In this document: one piece after another, positions 16,535 to 24,621 of the stretch
How the letters are laid out: each line of letters opens with the position of its first letter
How positions within the stretch are numbered: position 1 is the first letter of the stretch
DNA from: CAZVNZ01 sp964628515
GTDB taxonomy: Bacteria > Bacillota > Clostridia > Christensenellales > Christensenellaceae
Assembly: GCA_964628515.1 (NCBI GenBank)
Contig: CAZVNZ010000025.1
Span: forward strand, 1-42,259
Reading direction: 5' to 3'
Length of the DNA: 42,259 nt
Position numbers and translations under genes: made by a program
The notes under the pieces: generated by a model
The model's database searches: none
The model's input: only the letters and a program-made list of their open reading frames with translations
Told to the model about the DNA's origin: nothing

Positions 16535-16942
16535 ATGGTTAAATTAATTTATTCCCCAAAGGGTACGGGAAAAACCAAAAAGCTCATAGACATGGCAAAC
16601 GAGGAGCTAAACACGGCAAAGGGAGACATCGTTTTTATTGATGATAATAAGCGCTATATGTACGATGTTAAACACCAAATTCGTTTTGTGGATGCAGAGG
16701 ATTATAAAATTACAACAGGCGAGGCAATGTATGGCTTAATTTGCGGTATGGTTGCTCAAGACTTCGACATAGAGTCCATTTATATAGACGCATTTTTAAA
16801 AATAACAGGTTTGCAGGTGGAAGATACGGAAGATTTAATTAAAAAAATAGACGATCTTTCAAAGAAAAGTAGCTTTAATGCTATTATTATAATAAGCGGA
16901 GACCCAAAAACTGCACCGGAGTTTTTGAAAGCGTATATGTAA
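16535..16942 (+). CDS. Small P-loop protein of unknown function
   Basis: 135 residues. It begins with a strand and a Walker-A-like loop, IYSPKGTGKTKKL (residues 5-17), in which GTGKT is intact but the first glycine of GxxGxGK is Pro/Lys. A likely Walker B strand is IESIYIDAFL near residue 80, and a C-terminal strand AIIIISGD suggests a compact Rossmann-like ATP-binding fold. I recognise this as a short conserved hypothetical type seen in Bacillota, with no assigned role. AAAGGAGAG gives a strong ribosome site. thrC starts directly after its stop, so translation of the two may be linked. Adenylate-kinase or PilT names would be unsupported. Confidence 0.75.
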   Translation: MVKLIYSPKGTGKTKKLIDMANEELNTAKGDIVFIDDNKRYMYDVKHQIRFVDAEDYKITTGEAMYGLICGMVAQDFDIESIYIDAFLKITGLQVEDTEDLIKKIDDLSKKSSFNAIIIISGDPKTAPEFLKAYM

Positions 16943-18421
16943 ATGGAAGTAGTCAGCACACGAAATATAAATAACGTAATATCCTCCTCAAAGGCGGTGC
17001 TTTTGGGTATTAGTGAGGATGGTGGTTTGTTTGTGCCACAAAATTTTCCAAAACTTGATTTAAACAAAGTTTTACAGTTAAACAAACAAGGCTACGAGCA
17101 ACTTTCGGCATATGTACTGAGTATGTTTTTTGAGGAAACAGACGGGGATTTACTAAGCTTAACAAAATCCGCCTATAAAAGTTTTGATGCAAAAAGTGTA
17201 GTGCCCACAGTAAAACTTACAGAGCAAAACTATGTAATGGAGCTGTACCACGGCCCTACCCTTGCATTTAAGGATATGGCTTTGCAAATACTTCCAAGGC
17301 TGACCTCTTTGTTTTTAAAGGAGCATCAGCAGGAAGAAAAGGTGCTTGTGCTAACCGCAACCTCGGGAGACACGGGCAAAGCGGCTTTAGAGGGGTTTGC
17401 AAACGTGGAAAACACCGCAATAGTGGTGTATTTTCCCGTGGAGGGTGTTTCGGATATCCAAAAGTTGCAAATGGTAACCCAAGAGGGGGAAAACACCTCT
17501 GTATGCGGAGTTTACGGCAATTTTGATGATGCGCAAACAGGAGTAAAGGCGCTTTTTGCGGACAAACAATTTGTAGAATATGTTAAGCAAAAGGGCTATA
17601 CCCTTTCCTCTGCCAACTCCATTAACTTTGGCAGACTGATTCCTCAAGTAGCGTATTACATAAATACCTATGCAGACCTTGTAAATCAAGGCAAAATAAA
17701 ATTGGGCGAGGAGATTAATTTTTGCGTACCCACAGGTAATTTTGGCAATATTCTTGCAGGGTATTACGCAAAATGTATGGGACTTCCCGTAAAAAAATTA
17801 ATTTGTGCCTCCAACAATAACAACGTACTTACAGAGTTTTTTGCAAATAGCGAATATAACGCAAACAGGGAGTTTTTCCAAACTATGTCTCCCTCTATGG
17901 ATATACTTATTTCCAGTAATTTGGAAAGGCTGATATTTGAAATCTGCAACAGAAATTCCAATATGGTAAAAGATTTTATGGAACAGTTAAACCATCATAA
18001 AAAGTACACCATAACGGCAGAAATGAAGGAAAAACTCAACTGCTTTTATGCAGAGTGTTGCAACGAAGAGGAAACAAAAGCCACAATAAAAAATACATTT
18101 GAAATGCACGGCTATTTAATGGATACACACACGGCGGTGGCGCAATGCGTGTACGAAAAATACCAAAAGCAAACCCGCGATACCACCCTAACGGTAGTTG
18201 TAAGCACGGCAAACCCCTATAAATTTGCAGGGGATGTACTTTGCGCACTTTCGGGAGAGGTGGAGGCAGATGCTTTTGTGGCGGTAAGTAAGCTAAACAC
18301 ACTAAGCAAGGTAAGGGTGCCTCAAGCTATAATAGAGCTAAACACCAAAGCCGTTGCCCATAAAGACTGCGTTAATAAAAATAACCTTAAAAAAGCAGTA
18401 GAAGATTTTTTGGAGAAATAA
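16943..18421 (+). CDS. thrC: Threonine synthase
   Basis: 492 residues, the length of the longer (E. coli/yeast-like) threonine synthase class. The PLP enzyme converts O-phosphohomoserine to threonine, last step of the pathway. The N-terminal domain contains ISEDGGLFVP. The PLP lysine is K110 in YHGPTLAFKDMALQ. TATSGDTGKAALEGF and SANSINFGRLIPQ bind phosphate and cofactor, and FCVPTGNFGNILAGYYAK is the characteristic glycine-rich loop. The ATG abuts the previous stop, and the upstream ribosome site is weak, suggesting coupling to the P-loop gene. No homoserine kinase or dehydrogenase is nearby. Confidence 0.96.
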   Translation: MEVVSTRNINNVISSSKAVLLGISEDGGLFVPQNFPKLDLNKVLQLNKQGYEQLSAYVLSMFFEETDGDLLSLTKSAYKSFDAKSVVPTVKLTEQNYVMELYHGPTLAFKDMALQILPRLTSLFLKEHQQEEKVLVLTATSGDTGKAALEGFANVENTAIVVYFPVEGVSDIQKLQMVTQEGENTSVCGVYGNFDDAQTGVKALFADKQFVEYVKQKGYTLSSANSINFGRLIPQVAYYINTYADLVNQGKIKLGEEINFCVPTGNFGNILAGYYAKCMGLPVKKLICASNNNNVLTEFFANSEYNANREFFQTMSPSMDILISSNLERLIFEICNRNSNMVKDFMEQLNHHKKYTITAEMKEKLNCFYAECCNEEETKATIKNTFEMHGYLMDTHTAVAQCVYEKYQKQTRDTTLTVVVSTANPYKFAGDVLCALSGEVEADAFVAVSKLNTLSKVRVPQAIIELNTKAVAHKDCVNKNNLKKAVEDFLEK

Positions 18422-18425
18422 AGTT

Positions 18426-19421
18426 ATGAAGCAAACTATATTTAGCGGAATACAGCCATCGGGCAACTTAACTTTAGGCAATTATTTAGGTGCGGTTAAA
18501 AACTGGGCAAAACTGCAAGAGGACTACACCTGCTATTATTGCGTTGTGGATTTACACGCTATCACAGTAAGGCAGGAGGCAAGCGAGCTTAAAAAACGCA
18601 CCTTAGATGTTATGGCATTGCTTATTGCCTCGGGTTTAGACCCAAACAAAAACATATTGTATATGCAGTCTCATGTGCCGGCGCACAGCGAGCTTGCTTG
18701 GTTGCTTAACTGCTACACATATATGGGGGAGCTTTCCCGTATGACTCAATTTAAAGAAAAAAGCGCAAGAGCGGGGGAAAACGTAAACACAGGGCTTTTT
18801 ACCTATCCGGTGCTGATGGCGGCGGATATTTTGCTCTACCAAACGGATTTAGTGCCCGTAGGTGTAGACCAAAAACAGCATCTTGAAATTACAAGAGATA
18901 TTGCAACAAGGTTTAATAATATTTACGGTGATGTCTTTAAAATACCCGAGCCGTATATTCCAAAAGCAGGCGCTAAAATAATGAGTCTGCAAGAGCCGGA
19001 AAAGAAGATGTCCAAATCGGACAGCAACGAAAATGCTTTTATTACAATGTTAGACCCACCAGAAGTTATAAAACGCAAAATAAAAAGAGCGGTTACGGAC
19101 AGCGATGGCGAAATTCGCTTTGCGGAGGAAAAACCGGGGGTTTCCAACCTACTTACGATTTTTGCGGTACTAAACAACAAAACGGTGGAGGAAGCCCAAA
19201 GGCATTTTAGCGGTCTTGGCTACGGCGACTTAAAAAATCAGGTGGCGGAAAGCATTATAAATGAGTTAGAGCCTTTGCAAAAAACCTATAAAGAAGTAAG
19301 GGGCGACAAAAGCCTTTTAGAAGATATTATGGTTAAAAACGCACAAATAGCAATGGCGCAGGCAAATAAAACACTATCAAAAGTGCAAAGAAAAATTGGG
19401 CTTGCACCAAAAAATTTATGA
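18426..19421 (+). CDS. trpS: Tryptophanyl-tRNA synthetase
   Basis: 331 residues, a normal bacterial class Ic TrpRS that charges tRNA-Trp. The N-terminal FSGIQPSGNLTLGNYLGAVKNW holds the HIGH-equivalent (TLGN). The GVDQKQHLEITRDIA segment is typical. The KMSKS loop is intact near residue 195 (KKMSKSDSN). The gene begins 4 bases after thrC with GGAG upstream, so it is probably in the same transcript. I see no T-box leader, as expected for a gene inside an operon. Confidence 0.97.
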   Translation: MKQTIFSGIQPSGNLTLGNYLGAVKNWAKLQEDYTCYYCVVDLHAITVRQEASELKKRTLDVMALLIASGLDPNKNILYMQSHVPAHSELAWLLNCYTYMGELSRMTQFKEKSARAGENVNTGLFTYPVLMAADILLYQTDLVPVGVDQKQHLEITRDIATRFNNIYGDVFKIPEPYIPKAGAKIMSLQEPEKKMSKSDSNENAFITMLDPPEVIKRKIKRAVTDSDGEIRFAEEKPGVSNLLTIFAVLNNKTVEEAQRHFSGLGYGDLKNQVAESIINELEPLQKTYKEVRGDKSLLEDIMVKNAQIAMAQANKTLSKVQRKIGLAPKNL

Positions 19422-19538
19422 ATAATTTATAAATAATACCGTAAAAACAGTATTAATATTATAAAAAAAAGTGTATAATAAACCCGTTTACTGCAAAGTT
19501 GAAAAATTATGCTATATATATTGTAGAAAGAAGTAAAA

Positions 19539-20366
19539 ATGTTTGGATACATAATGCCAAAAATATGCGAGTTAAGAGTATGGGAAAGCGATTTATTTAA
19601 AGGCTACTACTGCTCTTTATGTAAGGCATTAAAAAGGGAATATAAAAAAAGTGCAATACTAAACTACGATTGCACATTTATATATTTACTTGCAGATAGC
19701 ATTAAAGAGGAAAAAACCACGGTTGCACCCTGCAAATGTGTGGTGCACCCAGTAGAAAAACGCTCTTTGGTGGTAAGTGAAAGCGCAAGCTACGGCGCAG
19801 CGTTAAACGTAATTTTATTTTACGCAAAGTTGCTGGACGATAATCAAGATAAAGAGTTTAGCTCAAGGCTAATAAAACCTTTTTTTAAGAGGGCATACAT
19901 TAAGGCAAAGGAAATACTGCCGAGTGTAGCGGAAAAAATGGAAAAAATGGTGAAGGAAAACACCAAATGCGAGCTTAAAAAAACCAAAAGTACAGATGAG
20001 GCGGCGTATCCCTTTGCCCATTTTATGGGTGAGGTGCTAAGCGACATAGATATTATGCAGTCGCATATTTTATACGATTTAGGTTACAGCTTAGGCAGAT
20101 GGGTGTACCTTATAGACGCCATAGACGACTATAAAAAAGATATGGAAAAAAACGAGTACAATGTGTATACTTTAAACTACGAGCCACAAGCTCTAAAGGG
20201 TAACAAAGAAATCTATAACAGTATGTGCTACACATTATCTCAAGTGGCAAATGCGTTAGAGAGACTAAGCATAAAAAAGAACAAAGATATATTAAAAAAC
20301 ATAGTTTATTTAGGATTAAAAGAAAAAACAAAAAAAGTATTGGGGCTAATAGATGAATCCATATGA
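19539..20366 (+). CDS. DUF5685 family protein
   Basis: 275 residues, function unknown. The N-terminus (MFGYIMPKICEL...) and YYCSLCKAL match the DUF5685 pattern. Conserved potential metal ligands are C25 and C28 (CxxC), C65 and C67, and H70 (CKCVVHP). In the second half, GRWVYLIDAIDDYKKD contains aspartates D193, D196, D197 and D201, spaced like the DDxxD-type Mg/diphosphate site of isoprenoid-synthase-like proteins. The overall content is helical, with no signal peptide or clear membrane span. A TATAAT at 19474-19479 is a possible -10. The gene overlaps the J-domain gene by 14 bases. Together these hint at a metal-dependent enzyme or scaffold, but no reaction can be named. Confidence 0.75.
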   Translation: MFGYIMPKICELRVWESDLFKGYYCSLCKALKREYKKSAILNYDCTFIYLLADSIKEEKTTVAPCKCVVHPVEKRSLVVSESASYGAALNVILFYAKLLDDNQDKEFSSRLIKPFFKRAYIKAKEILPSVAEKMEKMVKENTKCELKKTKSTDEAAYPFAHFMGEVLSDIDIMQSHILYDLGYSLGRWVYLIDAIDDYKKDMEKNEYNVYTLNYEPQALKGNKEIYNSMCYTLSQVANALERLSIKKNKDILKNIVYLGLKEKTKKVLGLIDESI

Positions 20367-20931
20367 AGTTTTAGGTGTGAGCGAAAACGCATCGGACGAA
20401 GAAATTAAAAAAGCATACAGAAATCTGGTTAAAAAGTTTCATCCGGACAGATTTGCACAAGACCCTAAAAAACAGGCTGCCGCCGCAGAAAAACTTAAGC
20501 AGATAAACGCAGCTTACGATATGGTAACCAAAATAAAGCAAGGCAACTTTAATTGGAGCGGTACGCCAAAATTTAACGAAATTCGTATGGCAATCCAAAG
20601 AAACGATATTTCCGCCGCAGAGGATATGCTAAACAGAATGCAGGAAAGACCGGCGGAATGGCATTTTCTTATGGGGATAGTGTTACTGCGCAGAGGTTGG
20701 TACGATGGGGCATACAGCCATTTTACCCAAGCCTATCAAATGGAGCCGGGCAACAAAGAATACGAAAACGCAATGCAGTCCATGAGCCAATCGGCAGGGG
20801 GCTACGGCGATTTTGGCGGTATGGGCAACATTAATATGTCCTCCCCTTTATGTAAAGTATGTGCGGTATGTGCGTGTGCAGGTTGCGTAGGCAGTAACTT
20901 TTTATGCAGACCGTGGATTTGCTGTATGTAA
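20353..20931 (+). CDS. J-domain protein with cysteine-rich C-terminal tail
   Basis: 192 residues. Residues 1-60 are a J domain (NPYEVLGVSENASDEEIKKAY...), with the HPD triad at 30-32 that stimulates DnaK ATPase. Residues about 78-135 look like one or two helical TPR-like hairpins (WHFLMGIVLLRRGWYDGAYSHFTQAY). A Gly/Met/Ser-rich linker leads to a short tail with eight cysteines (C167, C170, C173, C175, C178, C185, C190, C191). Unlike DnaJ, there are no four CxxCxGxG zinc repeats. The ATG lies inside the DUF5685 gene (14-base overlap), implying coupling. It is probably a co-chaperone that directs DnaK to a specific client, perhaps the DUF5685 protein; that partner is inferred from context. Confidence 0.88.
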   Translation: MNPYEVLGVSENASDEEIKKAYRNLVKKFHPDRFAQDPKKQAAAAEKLKQINAAYDMVTKIKQGNFNWSGTPKFNEIRMAIQRNDISAAEDMLNRMQERPAEWHFLMGIVLLRRGWYDGAYSHFTQAYQMEPGNKEYENAMQSMSQSAGGYGDFGGMGNINMSSPLCKVCAVCACAGCVGSNFLCRPWICCM

Positions 20932-20963
20932 TACAAATTTAGGCACACAAAAAGGTAAAAGAT

Positions 20964-21506
20964 TTGGCAAAATATAACAAGAAAAAATCATACAGAGGCA
21001 GTGCGGCGGTTATGTTTACAATGGCAACACTACTTTGCGTATACATTGCCTGCACTATCCCTCAAATAACTATATTAATGTATTTTATAGCATCCTTGTT
21101 TATAATGGGTATTATGCTGGAAAAAATGTTTGTAACTGCGGTAATTTCCTTTATTGCAGTGGCTTTTTTAGCTTTTTTAATAGTACCTTCAAAATATATG
21201 ATTCTGCCCTATATAATATTTTTCGGTCATTACGGAATATTTAAGTTTGTGGTGGATGCCAATGTAGAAAGCTCTGTGGGGTGTGCCATAGTAAAAATAG
21301 TGTATTTCAACATTGCACTTTTTGTAATGTATATGTTTGACAACACTTTATTTACGGGGGAAATAGCAAAAGTAATTTCTATTTGGGTTATAGTAATAAT
21401 TGCGGAAGTTATTTTTATAATTTACGATATTATTTTTACAAAACTGTCCACAGCCTACTACGACCACGGCAGACAGGCATTTTTAAATGCAAACAGGTAC
21501 GATTGA
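20964..21506 (+). CDS. Multi-pass membrane protein of unknown function
   Basis: 180 residues starting at a TTG with AAAGGTAAAAG upstream. After a basic N-terminus (MAKYNKKKSYRG), about five or six hydrophobic segments follow (near 13-32, 37-50, 54-72, 77-91, 104-122 and 136-158). It ends in a short soluble tail. No catalytic motif is visible, and the family is not recognised. It precedes the FHA, SEDS and PBP genes closely (10 bases to the FHA start), so it may be an accessory membrane protein of that cell-wall group or of the J-protein pair. Confidence 0.65.
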   Translation: MAKYNKKKSYRGSAAVMFTMATLLCVYIACTIPQITILMYFIASLFIMGIMLEKMFVTAVISFIAVAFLAFLIVPSKYMILPYIIFFGHYGIFKFVVDANVESSVGCAIVKIVYFNIALFVMYMFDNTLFTGEIAKVISIWVIVIIAEVIFIIYDIIFTKLSTAYYDHGRQAFLNANRYD

Positions 21507-21516
21507 GGTATAAACA

Positions 21517-21975
21517 TTGGGTTTAGCGATTTTTGATACAGTAAGCTTTGCAATGCGGTACTGGTTTATAATAATAACTCTTGGTATTGTGGCGGCGGTT
21601 GCATACGTATCCTACAAAGAATACAAATACAAAAAAAGTATGATGGAACAAATAGATTCCTATGCCGGCTACATAGAAATTGTAGACGGCTACGAGGATT
21701 TTATCGGCGATAAATTCGGCATTACGGACGGGTGCATAATAGGTAGTGGGGTGGATTGCGAAATTATTATCCCCGGGGAGAGTATAAGGAAGTATCACGC
21801 AAAAATCTTTGTACAAGAGGATATTTTACTGCAACCCATAGATAAAGCCTCAACCCTAATAAACGGCAGAAAAGCCATAAACGCTTTTCCCCTAAAAACA
21901 GGAGACAAATTTACAACAGGGGACATTACCTTTAGAATTTTTATTAAGAAAAAGAGGTTAAGCCATGATTATTAA
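21517..21975 (+). CDS. Membrane-anchored FHA-domain protein
   Basis: 152 residues, TTG start with GAGGT (21505-21509) upstream. One N-terminal membrane helix (about 13-31) is followed by a basic stretch and a forkhead-associated domain (about 60-148) ending LKTGDKFTTGDITFRIFI. FHA domains bind phosphothreonine peptides. Here the usual GR and SRxH positions read GS (IIGSGVDCEI) and RKYH (SIRKYHAKI), so two key phosphate-binding residues appear changed. The end overlaps the SEDS gene by 11 bases. FHA-SEDS-PBP operons are common in Actinobacteria and Clostridia, where FHA proteins help recruit wall-synthesis or division machinery under Ser/Thr kinase control. No such kinase is in the window. Confidence 0.82.
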   Translation: MGLAIFDTVSFAMRYWFIIITLGIVAAVAYVSYKEYKYKKSMMEQIDSYAGYIEIVDGYEDFIGDKFGITDGCIIGSGVDCEIIIPGESIRKYHAKIFVQEDILLQPIDKASTLINGRKAINAFPLKTGDKFTTGDITFRIFIKKKRLSHDY

Positions 21976-23215
21976 ACGATACAGCGCAGGGCTTATACTA
22001 ATTTTAATTATATTGTTCTTGCTGTCGGGTACGGCGCTGTTATCCCTAAGAGGCGGAAAATTCGATATTAACGCAATTTTTTTAGGCGTGCTTTTTACAA
22101 TAGTGCTTATTTTGCAATACAACGCACTTAAGTTAATTTTTAAGCATATAGAACGGTTTGCCTTGCTAATTGCGGATTTTTTGTGCGTGGTAAGCATTGT
22201 AATTTTATACAGACTAAACCCCGACTACGCTCAAAAGCAATTTTTGTGGATAATAATAGGCAATGTAGCCATGATAGTTACTATGATGGTTATAAAAAGG
22301 GTTAATAACTTTGGAAAAGGCAATTACTTTTTTATGATACTGGCAATCGGGCTTTTAATGTTTACCCTTCTTTTTGCACGCACAATCGGCGGTGCGAAAA
22401 ACTGGCTTAACATCGGGGGTTTTAACTTACAACCAAGCGAGTTTGCCAAAGTTTTGTTTTTAATTGTAACCGCATATTTTATCTCTTCTAAAACTCGTAA
22501 ACGAGATATGCTACCCTACTTTATTTTTACCGCAGGGTGCGTGCTTTTATTGGTGATGTCAAGGGATTTAGGGGCGGCGCTTTTGTTTGCAGGCACATTT
22601 TTAATAGTGTTTTACGCAGGCACGGGCAACTTGCTTATAACCTTAGGCTGTGCAGGAGTGTTTGTGCTGGGTGGCTTGCTTAGCTATCAAATATTCTCCC
22701 ATGTGCAAACAAGGGTAGATGTATTCATAGACCCTTGGGCAACCTATAACGATAGTGGCTATCAAATAGTACAAGGGTTGTTGGCAATAGCATCGGGCGG
22801 TCTGCTTGGCACGGGCTTGGGGGTAGGTATGCCCACCTCTGTGCCCGCAAACCACACCGACTACATTTTTACCTCCATAGCCGAAGAATTTGGGGTAATA
22901 GTGGCAATAGGCATAATTGCAATGTATTTGATTTTTATTATAAGAGGTATATTAATTGCTATGTCGGCACGCACAAAATTTGATAAACTCTTGGTTTTTG
23001 GTGCAACCGTGCTACTTTCTTTGCAAAGTTTTATAATTATAGGCGGTGTAATTAAGCTAATACCCCTAACAGGCATAACTCTGCCCTTTGTAAGCTATGG
23101 GGGAAGCTCTATGCTTTCTTCTATGATGATACTTGGCATTATAGAAGGTGTGGCGGTTAAAAACGGAGAATACGACGAGGCAAAGGCAATGGAGATGGGA
23201 GGTGGCATAGTTTAG
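21965..23215 (+). CDS. SEDS-family peptidoglycan glycosyltransferase (FtsW/RodA/SpoVE)
   Basis: 416 residues with about ten membrane spans. SEDS proteins polymerise lipid II into glycan strands with a partner class B PBP. Diagnostic motifs are GGAKNWLNIGGFNLQPSEFAK (about 139-160), RDLGAALLF, the extracellular loop NHTDYIFTSIAEEFG with the essential acidic residue, and LPLTGITLPFVSYGGSSML near the C-terminus. It overlaps the FHA gene, and the cognate PBP starts 2 bases after its stop, so the pair should act together. FtsW, RodA and SpoVE cannot be separated confidently by motif; the partner PBP argues for the RodA/PbpA-like group of Clostridia and Actinobacteria. Confidence 0.93.
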   Translation: MIIKRYSAGLILILIILFLLSGTALLSLRGGKFDINAIFLGVLFTIVLILQYNALKLIFKHIERFALLIADFLCVVSIVILYRLNPDYAQKQFLWIIIGNVAMIVTMMVIKRVNNFGKGNYFFMILAIGLLMFTLLFARTIGGAKNWLNIGGFNLQPSEFAKVLFLIVTAYFISSKTRKRDMLPYFIFTAGCVLLLVMSRDLGAALLFAGTFLIVFYAGTGNLLITLGCAGVFVLGGLLSYQIFSHVQTRVDVFIDPWATYNDSGYQIVQGLLAIASGGLLGTGLGVGMPTSVPANHTDYIFTSIAEEFGVIVAIGIIAMYLIFIIRGILIAMSARTKFDKLLVFGATVLLSLQSFIIIGGVIKLIPLTGITLPFVSYGGSSMLSSMMILGIIEGVAVKNGEYDEAKAMEMGGGIV

Positions 23216-23217
23216 TT

Positions 23218-24618
23218 ATGTTTAAACTACCCAAACAAACCCAAAAAACAGATGTTAAAAAAAATATGAAGGTGGTGCTTATTGCCTTCGTTGGTTTATT
23301 TGCATTGCTTGGAGGCTACCTTTTGTATTCTACGGTTGCCTACGGGCAAAAATGGTTTTCCACACCCTTTAACCCTCGTATATCCGCCTCTAAAAACATA
23401 GACAACGCAGGAGATATTTACGACAGAAAGGGCGTGTTGCTTGCTCACTCGGTGGACGGAGAACGTAAATATGCGGACAGTGAGGACGTAAGACGTGCGG
23501 TTAGTCATATTGTGGGAGACGTGTACGGTAAATCTATGGGTGCGGAAACCTATTACGCAAAGTACCTGTACGGCTACGAAAAAGGCTTGCAGGATAAAAT
23601 TGCAGGAGTGCTGGAAAAAAATCAAAAGGGTGCGGATATATATTTAACCATAGACGCAGAGTTAAGCGAATACATTTACGATAATATGGACTACAACGGC
23701 GCTGTGGTGCTGTTTAACTATAAAACGGGGGAGGTGCTTGCAAGTGTTTCCAAGCCCACCTTCGACCCAAACAAAATTAAGAACGACGAGGACAACACAG
23801 GCTCTAAATATGTAAACAGAGCCACACAAGGCAAGTACCCTCCCGGTTCTACCATGAAGATAGTAACCACCCTAAGTGCATTAGAAGCAAGGATAGACGA
23901 CTACACCTATTTTTGCGAGGGTGCGGACGTAATAGAAGGTCAGCGTATTACCTGCCCCAAAAAAGGGGGACACGGCGAGGTGGATTTAAAAGGCGCTTTT
24001 AAAAGCTCCTGCAATATTTACTACGCACAACTTGCGGTAAAATTAGGGGAGAGCCGTTTAAAAAAAACGGCGGAAAAATTTGGGTATAATTACGAGTTTA
24101 ACTTTCCGGATTTCGATTTATACAAAAGCAGTTTTGAGCTATCGGGCAATAAAGGGGATTTAGCATGGGCAGGAATAGGGCAGTATAAAGACTTGACAAC
24201 CCCCATGCACGCTATGATGTTTGCGGCAGCCATAGGCAACGATGGCGTTATAATGCAACCAAACACCCTGCACGATGTTAAATACGGAGATAAAAGCGCA
24301 TTTAACTACTCTCCCTCCGAGTTTAGAAGGGTAACAAGCCCACAAACTGCGGAAATTATTGCAGATTTTATGGCAGAAGCGGTAAAAAGCGGTACAGCCA
24401 CAAGCGCAAATATAGACGGAAAAACCATGCACGGCAAAACGGGTACTGCGGAGTATTACGAGGACGGAGGGGTTAAAAATCACTCATGGTTTGTAGGCTA
24501 TTTGGAGGAATCCCCCCTTGCAATAGGGGTAATTTTGGAGGGCGCCGGCTTTGGCTCCGCACATGCCACACCTCTTGCAAAAAAAGTAATAAATAAAGCA
24601 CTAAACCTTGGATATTAA
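23218..24618 (+). CDS. Class B penicillin-binding protein (PbpA-like transpeptidase)
   Basis: 466 residues. The N-terminal membrane anchor is at about 18-40, followed by a short dimerisation region and the transpeptidase domain. All three penicillin-binding motifs are present: S211-T-M-K214 (SxxK, nucleophile), S264-C-N266 (SxN) and KTG in HGKTGTAEYY. The short non-catalytic portion (about 150 residues) matches the PbpA/PbpI-like class paired with SEDS proteins, rather than large PBP2 or PBP3. It cross-links strands made by the preceding SEDS enzyme on the outer face of the membrane. The start lies 2 bases after that gene. Confidence 0.93.
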   Translation: MFKLPKQTQKTDVKKNMKVVLIAFVGLFALLGGYLLYSTVAYGQKWFSTPFNPRISASKNIDNAGDIYDRKGVLLAHSVDGERKYADSEDVRRAVSHIVGDVYGKSMGAETYYAKYLYGYEKGLQDKIAGVLEKNQKGADIYLTIDAELSEYIYDNMDYNGAVVLFNYKTGEVLASVSKPTFDPNKIKNDEDNTGSKYVNRATQGKYPPGSTMKIVTTLSALEARIDDYTYFCEGADVIEGQRITCPKKGGHGEVDLKGAFKSSCNIYYAQLAVKLGESRLKKTAEKFGYNYEFNFPDFDLYKSSFELSGNKGDLAWAGIGQYKDLTTPMHAMMFAAAIGNDGVIMQPNTLHDVKYGDKSAFNYSPSEFRRVTSPQTAEIIADFMAEAVKSGTATSANIDGKTMHGKTGTAEYYEDGGVKNHSWFVGYLEESPLAIGVILEGAGFGSAHATPLAKKVINKALNLGY

Positions 24619-24621
24619 GCT

